From CAZXCQ01 sp964639275 (GTDB lineage: Bacteria; Desulfobacterota; DSM-4660; Desulfatiglandales; Desulfatiglandaceae), in the NCBI GenBank assembly GCA_964639275.1, contig CAZXCQ010000067.1:1-24080 (forward strand): 24,080 bases of DNA, given 5' to 3'. The position numbers and the translations under genes are program-made. Below are positions 14,412-21,466 of the stretch, piece after piece (the stretch's first letter is position 1; each line of letters opens with the position of its first letter). The notes below the pieces were generated by a model. The model made no database searches and was not told where the DNA came from. It was given only the letters and a program-made list of their open reading frames with translations.

Positions 14412-14693
14412 GACACCTGCCGGTTCAAGGTGCTGGTCAATCCTGAGATCCGAAACCTGGACACCGAAACCTCAAACCGTGCCCCTAAAGCGGCCTAACG
14501 GCCGCAACCAAACAAGTGGCCAGTGTTCAGGTTTCAGAAAACTTCAACACCTGAAACCCGAAACCTTGTTGCTAATGATTCAGAGTGGTTAACTTCAACA
14601 AAACATCTCCGCATTTTGCGGAGAAGTCACAAACAAAGATTCTAACGGGACAGGTCGAAGCGTCGTGAGTTTTTCTCTTTCTGAGGGCAAATC
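14412..14693 (+). other. Noncoding gap with hairpins and GAAACC-type repeats
   Basis: No supported gene. A GC-rich hairpin GCGGCC-TAAC-GGCCGC lies at 14490-14505, about 80 bp after the second PilT-like gene and without a T-run. Short degenerate repeats of the type C-C-G-A-A-A-C-C and C-C-T-G-A-A-A-C-C occur at about 14450-14480 and 14550-14568. This appears to be the main transcriptional break inside the accessory locus. Confidence 0.45.
14606..14624. terminator. Perfect hairpin, possible weak terminator
   Basis: TCTCCGCA-TTT-TGCGGAGA, an 8-bp perfect stem with a 3-base loop. On the plus strand no T-run follows. On the minus strand it is followed by TGTTTTGTTG, which is only modestly T-rich. 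It could be a protein-binding site rather than a terminator. Confidence 0.3.
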
Positions 14694-14795
14694 GTAACTT
14701 CTCAAAAACCCGGGGATAAATCGATTGTGGTGAGGCATGTGGAAGAAAAAAAGACCCCCATGCCTCACCTTTCCCCCTGTTTTTTGAGATGTTAC
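14694..14795 (+). mobile_element. Miniature inverted-repeat element, IS66-like ends, complete copy with perfect target duplication
   Basis: A 102-bp element starting GTAACTTCTCAAAAACC and ending TGTTTTTTGAGATGTTAC, with imperfect terminal inverted repeats. The centre is a palindrome (GTGAGGCATG ... CATGCCTCAC). It is flanked by exact 8-bp direct repeats GGCAAATC on both sides, clear evidence of transposition. It is similar to the copy at 11096-11196 and to half of the copy at 64-140. It ends 40 bp before the start of the truncated HMA_2-DUF454 gene and so forms most of its leader; as RNA it would fold into a long hairpin. Confidence 0.9.
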
Positions 14796-14835
14796 GGCAA
14801 ATCGACAATCATAAGCGGCGTGGTTTAGAGCTGAA

Positions 14836-15258
14836 ATGGAAGCAAATTTCGATTACAGAGTCAAACATTCCCTCCCCGGCCGTCTCCGGGTGGCGTTTCC
14901 CTTTCTTTTATCCGATAAGGAGTTGATCGAGCGTATCAAGATGTATCTATCTGATGGGCGTGGTGTCGTTAGTGTGGCTGCAAACAACTACAGCGGGAGC
15001 ATAACGATTTACTATGATCCCAAGATCACGGGAGAAAAAGATCTCTTTGATATGTTAGACAACATCACTTGCGAAAAGCTGGCTAATATAAATGGTCAGG
15101 GTCGCGAAAACGGCGGAGGAAATGGTGGCTGGAACCTGGCAGGAAAGGTCTTTGGTGCCATAGGCATCGTCGCTGTATTTATTCCTTTGATGCCGGGGAT
15201 TCCCCTGTTATTATTGGCCGCTTTTTGTCAGGAAAAGGCAGATGGAAGCACAACCTGA
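14836..15258 (+). CDS. HMA_2-like domain with truncated DUF454 (tandem-duplicate remnant)
   Basis: A 140-residue protein, clearly duplicated with the next gene. Residues 7-63 are the HMA_2-like domain (VKHSLPGRLRVAFP ... YSGSITIYYDPK), lacking the two Cys found in the downstream copy. Residues 98-131 are the first membrane hairpin of DUF454 (GAIGIVAVFIPLMPGIPLLLLAAF). The reading frame then leaves homology after LLAAFC and stops, 17 bases inside the next gene. The DUF454 part is therefore less than half present. The two genes share long identical DNA tracts around CCCGGCCGTCTCCGGGTGGC, so the duplication is fairly recent or maintained by exchange. It may still make a membrane-anchored HMA_2 protein. 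The ribosome site is weak. Confidence 0.78.
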   Translation: MEANFDYRVKHSLPGRLRVAFPFLLSDKELIERIKMYLSDGRGVVSVAANNYSGSITIYYDPKITGEKDLFDMLDNITCEKLANINGQGRENGGGNGGWNLAGKVFGAIGIVAVFIPLMPGIPLLLLAAFCQEKADGSTT

Positions 15259-15931
15259 TTTTAGCGTTAAGCACTTTACTCCCGGCCGTCTCCGGGTGGC
15301 GTTTCCCACTCTTGTATCCAATAAAGAGCTGACCCGGTGTATGAAGCTGCATTTGTCTAAAGGGCGTGGGGTAACCCGTGTGACCACAAATCATTACTGC
15401 GGCAGCATAACGATTTATTATGATCCCAAAATCGCTCAAGAAGAATCTTTTTTTGACATGTTAAAAAATGTCACATGGGAAAACCTGGCTCGATTGGACG
15501 ATCAGGTCTCAAAAGAGAAAGAAGGGAAGGCTGCTGAGAGTCAGTCTCTAAAGAGCAGAAGAAAGAAAGGCTTCTTAAATTTATGGAATCTGGCAGGCAC
15601 CTTTTTTGTCGGTGCCGGAATCCTTGGTGTATTTCTGCCCCTGTTGCCCTCAGTGCCCTTGTTGTTGTTAGCCGCCTTCTGCTATTGGAAAGGTTCGCCA
15701 AAGTTTTACAACTGGCTTATCAATCTTGGGTCTGTGGGTAGATTGATCAAGGATTTTCGCGAGGGAAGAGGGCTCCCGGTCAAGGCCAAATTTCGTGCAA
15801 TTTTGTATTTGTGGATTTCCATCGGGATTTCGATCATCCTGTTGGTCTCCAACATGGCCCTGAGAATAACCCTGGTGCTCGTTGGCATCGGTGTTACCAT
15901 TTATATCCTGCGAATCAAGACCTCCGATTGA
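15242..15931 (+). CDS. HMA_2-like domain fused to DUF454 (YbaN-like) membrane domain
   Basis: A 229-residue protein. Residues 7-63 are an HMA_2-like domain (VKHFTPGRLRVAFP ... YCGSITIYYDPK) with Cys33 and Cys53, spaced exactly as Cys69 and Cys89 in the P-type ATPase. Residues 85-112 are a charged linker. Residues 113-226 are a complete DUF454 domain: FLPLLPSVPLLLLAAFCYWK, the SPKFYNWLI segment, IKDFREGRGLPVKAK, then two more membrane helices. DUF454 (YbaN) proteins are inner-membrane proteins of unknown function. Translation is probably coupled to the upstream gene (17-base overlap; AGGAAAAGG before the ATG). The fusion suggests DUF454 works with metal-binding or ATPase partners here. Confidence 0.88.
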   Translation: MEAQPDFSVKHFTPGRLRVAFPTLVSNKELTRCMKLHLSKGRGVTRVTTNHYCGSITIYYDPKIAQEESFFDMLKNVTWENLARLDDQVSKEKEGKAAESQSLKSRRKKGFLNLWNLAGTFFVGAGILGVFLPLLPSVPLLLLAAFCYWKGSPKFYNWLINLGSVGRLIKDFREGRGLPVKAKFRAILYLWISIGISIILLVSNMALRITLVLVGIGVTIYILRIKTSD

Positions 15932-15943
15932 GGTCCGGAAGAG

Positions 15944-16633
15944 GTGTTGAACTTGGGCACACTGCTTTCGAGATATTGCGGGGGCATCATAGACCCGAGA
16001 GTCAGGTATATTCTGGCCATCATCATCGGTCTGCTCGTCTATTTCCTTCTCCCCCACAAAATAAGATTTGAAATCCGATTACTCCTGGCCTGGGATGTGG
16101 GTGTGCTCCTTCTCCTTTTTATTATCCTGATGATGATGAAGAAAACGAATGCCCGGGAGACATTGGAGCGTGCCCAGCGGGAGGAGCCGAGTAATATCGC
16201 AACACTGTTATTCGCGGTTTTTATCTCCGGTGCATCCATGGTGGTGCTCGCTTTCATGCTCAACGATGGCCAGAGGTGGAAGGCGGTTCCGGCAAATGTT
16301 CACCTGGGGCTCTGTACCGTGGCCATCTTTTGTGCCTGGTTTCTCCTGCATACTTTTTTTGCACTCCATTATGCCCGCATGTATTATGACGAGATCGATG
16401 GAGAATCAGACGTCAATTACAAAAAAGGGCTGGAATTCCCGGGGGGCGAACTCGTGGACTACTGGGACTTCATGTACTATTCCTTTACTATTGCAATGTG
16501 TTACCAGACCTCTGATGTCTCCATATCAAGCGCCCCCATGCGGAGACTGACTCTCATTCACTCGATCCTCTCCTTTATCTTTGTTGCCCTGGTTATCGCA
16601 CTGGTCGTAAATGTCGTCTCCAATCTTGTTTAA
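15944..16633 (+). CDS. DUF1345 family membrane protein
   Basis: Up to 229 residues, with about six membrane helices. It matches DUF1345: WDVG near residue 46, the LHTFFALHYARMYY segment, LEFPGGELVDYWDFMYYSF, CYQTSDVSISS, and the MRRLTLIHSILSF segment. The function of the family is unknown. The first possible start is GTG 15944; TTG 15947 or TTG 15953 are alternatives, and the last fits the GGAAGAGG ribosome site best. It follows the HMA_2-DUF454 gene by 12 bp and is probably cotranscribed. It is the last + strand gene of the accessory locus; membership rests on spacing and direction only. Confidence 0.85.
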   Translation: MLNLGTLLSRYCGGIIDPRVRYILAIIIGLLVYFLLPHKIRFEIRLLLAWDVGVLLLLFIILMMMKKTNARETLERAQREEPSNIATLLFAVFISGASMVVLAFMLNDGQRWKAVPANVHLGLCTVAIFCAWFLLHTFFALHYARMYYDEIDGESDVNYKKGLEFPGGELVDYWDFMYYSFTIAMCYQTSDVSISSAPMRRLTLIHSILSFIFVALVIALVVNVVSNLV

Positions 16634-16693
16634 CAACCGATATGGTATCTGAACCAGCCCTCCTTTCCAGACATGATTCCCAATTCCTTTTTT

Positions 16694-17647
16694 CTAAAAC
16701 ATATTTGAGACAAAACATCCGCCACCGCCTCCGGAAAGACCTTGCCGGCTGATGGTAAAGGTCAATAAGGATGTAAAGTTGAGGTTATTCGTTTCTTTGT
16801 CCCAAACCAAGACCTGGCATTTATAGGATGAGCCACGTGGAAGCTTTACCCATTCGGGGATGGTGACAGAAGTTTCGGTGCTTCTCTCTGAGGTATACCA
16901 TTTGATTCTTTCTGAATAGTCATGAATACGAAGCTGATAATAGTAGGTACCGTTCCCCTCTGCAGGCGCCCAGGTAAATGTCGGCGTGTTGACATAGACA
17001 TAAGCGTTTTGCGCAGGGCTCCGCGATTCTTCTGAAACCGCCGGGACAGGATTGTAGCGATATGTTTGCGTTGCCGTGGCCGTGTTCCCTTCTTTGTCAC
17101 GAATCTCGAATCTGTAAACCCCATCAGGGATCGGGATATCTGTATAGGTTATGTCGAGATAAAGGGCGGGTGTATCAAACCTGCACTCGACCTGGTTTAA
17201 CTCGTATACGATGGAATCAGGGCCGGTTACCCTGAGGTAATCCACACTCCAGCTGGCGATGGCAATATCCACCACCCCAAGCCAGTTTCCAGTGATTTCT
17301 TCCAGGGGATATGAAAGGACATATTTGTTGGTTATTTCTTTGAGGCCTTTTGTGCCGGTGAAAAAGAACCGGGCCCCGGTTTGTCTCCGGTTCTGTGGGT
17401 CGGTAGCCCTGTCCCAGGTCCTGACGACCCACCGATAGGGTGTGTTGGGCTGCAGCAAACCTTCTGGGACGGTATAAGAGGTGTCTTTGGAGTGCGGGCT
17501 GTGATACCAGACTGCCCTGGAACCGTAATCCTGAACAAAGACCTGGTAATAGACATCAGCCCCTGCAATCGGATCAAAGTTGAGGGTCGGAGTAGTGGCC
17601 CCCACATAGGCCCCACCCAAATCAATTATCACTAATTGCATTGTCAC
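16694..17647 (-). CDS. Protein with two related beta-sandwich modules and a GGGGGCF tail
   Basis: A 317-residue protein from GTG 17647 (ATG 17641 is an alternative). Residues 15-95 and 215-305 are related modules of fibronectin-III or Ig type: TPTLNFDPIAGADVYYQ with W-Y-H-S and TPYRWVVRTWDRAT, against TPTFTWAPAEGNGTYYYQ with W-Y-T-S and SSYKCQVLVWDKET. A third region (about 105-200) ends with DGVYRFEIRDKEGNTA, also beta-rich. The C-terminus is GGGGGCFVSNMF, like the start of a CFI-box tail but without the following hydrophobic helix. No signal peptide is visible and the ribosome site is weak, so the N-terminus may be missing. Probably a surface or periplasmic binding protein by origin; specific function unknown. 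Confidence 0.7.
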   Translation of the reverse strand: MTMQLVIIDLGGAYVGATTPTLNFDPIAGADVYYQVFVQDYGSRAVWYHSPHSKDTSYTVPEGLLQPNTPYRWVVRTWDRATDPQNRRQTGARFFFTGTKGLKEITNKYVLSYPLEEITGNWLGVVDIAIASWSVDYLRVTGPDSIVYELNQVECRFDTPALYLDITYTDIPIPDGVYRFEIRDKEGNTATATQTYRYNPVPAVSEESRSPAQNAYVYVNTPTFTWAPAEGNGTYYYQLRIHDYSERIKWYTSERSTETSVTIPEWVKLPRGSSYKCQVLVWDKETNNLNFTSLLTFTISRQGLSGGGGGCFVSNMF

Positions 17648-17769
17648 ACTTCAAGGCCTGAATCCACTCGTCATAAGGCCATAGAGCCGGCAAGGAAGAA
17701 CAATCAACAATTTCCTTACGGGGATCGAATCCAACTGAAGGTCGTTGATTTTAGAAAACTGGAAATCTA

Positions 17770-17799
17770 TTGACAATTCGGATTTTAAGGTGATGATAG
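17770..17799 (+). promoter_or_regulatory. Candidate promoter upstream of lepA
   Basis: TTGACA at 17770-17775 and TGATAG at 17794-17799 with an 18-bp spacer, 61 bp before the lepA start. The -35 box is perfect and the -10 box is weak. The rest of the 212-bp gap shows nothing else clear. Confidence 0.35.
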
Positions 17800-17859
17800 G
17801 ATTCCCCATATTTAGGGTGAAGGAGTAAAAAAACCTTCGATGGAAGGGTATGAAATTCT

Positions 17860-19656
17860 ATGACAATGATACGTAACTTCAGCATCATCTCCCATATCGA
17901 TCACGGAAAATCTACCCTTGCCGATCGTCTTATCCAGCGTGCCGGACTGGTCAGCCAGCGCCAGTTTCACGACCAGATCCTGGACAGCATGGACCTCGAA
18001 CAGGAAAGGGGGATCACCATCAAGAGCCATACCATCACCCTTCCTTATACCGCTGGGGAAGGAGAAGAATACGAGCTTAACCTGATTGATACCCCCGGAC
18101 ACGTGGATTTTTCCTATGAGGTATCCAGGGCCCTCTCCTGCTGTGAAGGCGCATTGCTCCTGGTGGACGCCTCTCAAGGGGTGCAGGCCCAGACCCTTTC
18201 CAATGTCTACATGGCGCTGGATCACGATCTCGCCATCATCCCGGTGATCAACAAGATCGACCTCCCCTCCGCCGATGTTGACCGTGTAAAGGAACAGATC
18301 GAGGCCGAACTGGGCCTGGATTCGGAATCAAGCATCCTCTGTTCCGCCAAAGAAGGAATTGGTATTGAAGCGATACTGGAGGCCATCGTAGAGCAGATCC
18401 CCCCGCCGGCCGGGCAAGAGGAAGATCCATTGGCAGGCCTCATTTTTGATGCGCGCTATGACTCTTTCCGGGGGGTGATCATCAGCTGCCGTCTTTTTAA
18501 CGGAAGGCTTAAGGCCGGAGATATCATCCGCCTGATGTCCAATGATGCGACCTATAAGGTGGAGGAGGTGGGGATCTTCCGTCTTCAAAGAGAGGCAAGG
18601 CATGAACTCTGCGCCGGAGCGGTGGGGTATATCATTTCCGGGATAAAGACTGTACGCGATACCAGGATTGGGGATACCATCACCCTTAATGCCCGGTCGG
18701 CCCCGGCGCCACTCCCCGGCTTTAGAGAGGTGAAACCCGTCGTCTTTTCCTCTCTCTACCCCATCTCCTCTGAGGATTATCAATCCCTGACCGAGGCGCT
18801 TGAGAAATACATACTGAATGACGCGGCCCTGGTCTATCAGAAGGATTCGTCTGCTGCTCTTGGGCAAGGCTTCCGGTGCGGATTTCTGGGACTCCTTCAT
18901 CTGGAGATCGTGCAGGAAAGGCTTGAGAGGGAGTACGATCAATCTTTTGTTATGACCGTTCCCAGCGTTCAATACCAGTTCACCCTCAAAAAGGGGGAGA
19001 CAATCACCGTTGACAATCCACTGTACTATCCTGACCCTGTCTCCATCGAGAGCGCTGCGGAACCCTTCATCAGGGCAAATATCCTCACCCCGGAACGGTA
19101 TATCGGGGCAGTGATCAAGCTCTGCATGGAGCGCCGCGGTGTCAATTCCCAATTCAGTTACCCGACCCCGGGCCGCGTCGAGATCCTCTTTGACATGCCC
19201 CTGGCCGAGGTGATTGTCGATTTCTACGATAAACTCAAGACCATCACGCAGGGATACGGTTCGTTTGATTATGAACTCGTCGGCTACCGGAAGAGTAACC
19301 TGGTGAAGCTGGATATCCTGGTCAACGGGGAGAAGGTTGATGCCCTCTCCCTCATCGTCCACAACGACCGCGCCAGGGAGTGGGCCTTACGGGTGTGTAA
19401 TAGACTCAAAGAAGAAATCCCCAGGCACCAGTTTAAGATTGCCATCCAGGGTGCAATTGGCGGGAAGATCATCTCCCGATCCACGATTTCACCCTTCCGA
19501 AAGGATGTAACGGCCAAGTGTTATGGCGGCGATGTCACCCGAAAACGCAAGCTTTTGGAAAAACAGAAGAAGGGGAAAAAGAGGATGAAGATGGTCGGCT
19601 CGGTGATGATCCCCCAGGGCGCATTCGTGGCCGTCTTGAAGGCGGAGAATGAATAA
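17860..19656 (+). CDS. lepA: Elongation factor 4 (LepA), ribosomal back-translocase GTPase
   Basis: A 598-residue translational GTPase, the normal LepA length. Motifs: G1 HIDHGKST (12-19), G2 within the QERGITIKSHT segment, G3 DTPGHVDF, G4 NKID, then domains II and III, and the LepA-specific C-terminal domain rich in basic residues (RKRKLLEKQKKGKKRMKMVG). It acts on ribosomes stalled or mis-translocated during elongation, and aids initiation and 30S maturation. ATG 17860 (MTMIRNFSII) is taken as the start; ATG 17866 is an alternative. The stop overlaps the hemW start by 8 bases, an arrangement common in bacteria. A housekeeping gene unrelated to the accessory locus. Confidence 0.98.
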   Translation: MTMIRNFSIISHIDHGKSTLADRLIQRAGLVSQRQFHDQILDSMDLEQERGITIKSHTITLPYTAGEGEEYELNLIDTPGHVDFSYEVSRALSCCEGALLLVDASQGVQAQTLSNVYMALDHDLAIIPVINKIDLPSADVDRVKEQIEAELGLDSESSILCSAKEGIGIEAILEAIVEQIPPPAGQEEDPLAGLIFDARYDSFRGVIISCRLFNGRLKAGDIIRLMSNDATYKVEEVGIFRLQREARHELCAGAVGYIISGIKTVRDTRIGDTITLNARSAPAPLPGFREVKPVVFSSLYPISSEDYQSLTEALEKYILNDAALVYQKDSSAALGQGFRCGFLGLLHLEIVQERLEREYDQSFVMTVPSVQYQFTLKKGETITVDNPLYYPDPVSIESAAEPFIRANILTPERYIGAVIKLCMERRGVNSQFSYPTPGRVEILFDMPLAEVIVDFYDKLKTITQGYGSFDYELVGYRKSNLVKLDILVNGEKVDALSLIVHNDRAREWALRVCNRLKEEIPRHQFKIAIQGAIGGKIISRSTISPFRKDVTAKCYGGDVTRKRKLLEKQKKGKKRMKMVGSVMIPQGAFVAVLKAENE

Positions 19657-20764
19657 GCCCTTGATCCCAGGTCTCTACGTCCACGTCCCGTTCTGCAGGA
19701 CAAAATGTCCTTACTGTGCATTCTATTCGATACCCTCTCTTTCCCTCGTACCAGAATGGATGGAAGCCATCCAGAAAGAGATTCTCAGGTGCGAGGAGAT
19801 GTTTCCCGGCTTTGACTCCCTCTACCTGGGAGGGGGAACGCCCACGGTCCTGAACCCTGGGCAATGGTCGGGTCTGATGGAAACCCTTTACAATCACCTT
19901 CCTTTTTCACCGGATAGCGAAATCACCGTGGAGGCCAATCCCGACGGCATCACCCCGAACCTGGTGCACCTTCTCCGCAGGCTGGGTATAAACCGAATCA
20001 GTCTTGGCATCCAGTCCTTCAACGACCGGGAGCTTGATTTCCTCAGAAGACGCCATACTTCTCACGGAGGGATGGGGGCGCTCGAATGCCTCAGAAATTC
20101 CGGGTTTACCAACATAGGGGTGGATCTCATGTTTGGGCTTCCAGGGCAGACGGAAGGAGACTGGCTTGCCACCCTGAGGCAAGCCCTTGATTTTGTGCCG
20201 GAACATATTTCGTGCTACGAATTCACGATCGAGGAAGGGACCCATTTCGGAAAGATGCGGGATAGGGGCATGATACGGCCCCCGCAAGAAGAACGGGTGA
20301 GGGCATTATTCCTCCTCACATCTCGCTTCCTTGAAGCGGAAGGGTACCTCCACTATGAGATCTCAAACTATGCCAGGGGGAGAGAAAACGTCTGCCGCCA
20401 CAACATGAAATACTGGCAGCATGCCCCCTATCTGGGACTTGGGCCTTCGGCACACTCTTACCGGGAGGATTCGCGGTGGTGGAACCTGGCATCCGTTGAA
20501 GACTACTGCCAGGCCCTCAGCCGGGGAATGGCACCGGTGGCGGGCCGAGAAACCCTTTCCGGAGAACAGCTCTATCTGGAGGACCTCCTGCTCGGCCTGA
20601 GGACCATGCATGGGGTTGAACTCAAGGTCGTCAGCCACCGGCCTCAGGTCGAGAGAGTCCTGGGGGATTTGAAGCGAGCAGGGCTGGTACGGGTCGAGGA
20701 AGGGAGAATCAAGCCCACCCGTGCCGGTTTTCTTGTGGCTGACAGCCTCCCCCTCCTCTTTTAG
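19649..20764 (+). CDS. hemW: HemW, radical SAM heme chaperone (HemN-like)
   Basis: A 371-residue radical SAM protein. The cluster motif CRTKCPYC (Cys16, Cys20, Cys23) is C-x3-C-x2-C, preceded by YVHVPF as in the HemN/HemW family. The SAM-binding glycine motif GGGTPT follows. The length and the absence of the longer HemN N-terminal segment favour HemW, which binds and delivers heme rather than oxidising coproporphyrinogen. HNMKYWQHAPYLGLGPSAHS in the C-terminal half is typical of the family. It overlaps lepA by 8 bases and its stop overlaps the stop of the opposite-strand corrinoid gene by 3 bases, so there is no room for a conventional terminator between them. Confidence 0.94.
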   Translation: MNKPLIPGLYVHVPFCRTKCPYCAFYSIPSLSLVPEWMEAIQKEILRCEEMFPGFDSLYLGGGTPTVLNPGQWSGLMETLYNHLPFSPDSEITVEANPDGITPNLVHLLRRLGINRISLGIQSFNDRELDFLRRRHTSHGGMGALECLRNSGFTNIGVDLMFGLPGQTEGDWLATLRQALDFVPEHISCYEFTIEEGTHFGKMRDRGMIRPPQEERVRALFLLTSRFLEAEGYLHYEISNYARGRENVCRHNMKYWQHAPYLGLGPSAHSYREDSRWWNLASVEDYCQALSRGMAPVAGRETLSGEQLYLEDLLLGLRTMHGVELKVVSHRPQVERVLGDLKRAGLVRVEEGRIKPTRAGFLVADSLPLLF

Positions 20765-21390
20765 TCAAAGAGTTTGTTAAGAATCGCAACGGCTTCAGCC
20801 GCGTCCTCGGCATAGTAATCTGCACCGATCTCCCTGGCAAATTTGGCTGTCACGGGGGCCCCTCCCACCAGGCAGGTGATACGGTCCCTCAGACCACTGC
20901 CTTCGAATAACTCAATGACCGTTTTCATTCCAGGCATACTCGTTGTCAACAAACTGGAGAGGCCGATCACCTGTGCACCTCCCTCGGCGGCCTCGAGAAA
21001 TCGTTCGTGCGGGAGGTCTACCCCCAGGTTCTCAACCTGAAACCCTGCCCCTTCCAGCATAATTGCCACAAGGTTCTTACCTATGTCATGGTGGTCTCCC
21101 TTCACCGTCCCAATCGCCACCTTGACGTCCTTGCCATGTTCGCCAGTGACCAGAAAGGGCCTCAGGGCATTCATGCAGGTCTGCATGGTGGCTGCCGAGC
21201 GCATTACCTCAGGCACATAGTACTCCCCTTTGCGCCACAGTTCGGCCACCACGTTCATGGCCGGGACAATAGCCTCGTCCACGATGGCAGGTGCCGAAAT
21301 GCCCCCGTTGACAGCTTCCGTTGCCAGGCCCGCTATTTCATTCTTCTGCCCCTTTACAACCGCTTCATGTAATCTTCTAAACCAGTCCAT
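20761..21390 (-). CDS. Corrinoid (B12-binding) protein of a methyltransferase system
   Basis: A 209-residue protein of the MtaC/MtbC/MttC type, which carries a methyl group on cobalamin between two methyltransferases. Residues 1-85 are the helical cap (B12-binding 2). Residues 88-209 are the Rossmann-like corrinoid domain with DHHDIG at 99-104, giving D-x-H-x-x-G with His101 as the lower cobalt ligand, the SSLLTTSM loop at 145-152, and GGAP at 177-180. The start has a good ribosome site (CAGGGGA). The UroD-fold gene lies 76 bp upstream in the same direction and is the likely methyltransferase partner. The methyl donor is unknown; methoxylated aromatics or methylamines are typical of the family. 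Confidence 0.93.
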   Translation of the reverse strand: MDWFRRLHEAVVKGQKNEIAGLATEAVNGGISAPAIVDEAIVPAMNVVAELWRKGEYYVPEVMRSAATMQTCMNALRPFLVTGEHGKDVKVAIGTVKGDHHDIGKNLVAIMLEGAGFQVENLGVDLPHERFLEAAEGGAQVIGLSSLLTTSMPGMKTVIELFEGSGLRDRITCLVGGAPVTAKFAREIGADYYAEDAAEAVAILNKLFD

Positions 21391-21466
21391 GATAATCCCC
21401 TGCTCTTATCTTTTGTACGCTGGAGAAGCTTTGGATTAATCTTTAGATCTTTGCGCATGTTAACGG

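Noticed and set aside
14412..14693. CRISPR-like array from the repeated GAAACC motifs
   Set aside because: The units are short, degenerate and irregularly spaced, with no constant repeat-spacer structure and no cas genes.
15590..15612. GGCACCTTTTTTGT as a sigma-54 promoter
   Set aside because: The -12 part is TTGT instead of TTGC and the site lies within the coding region of the HMA_2-DUF454 gene with no gene start soon after.
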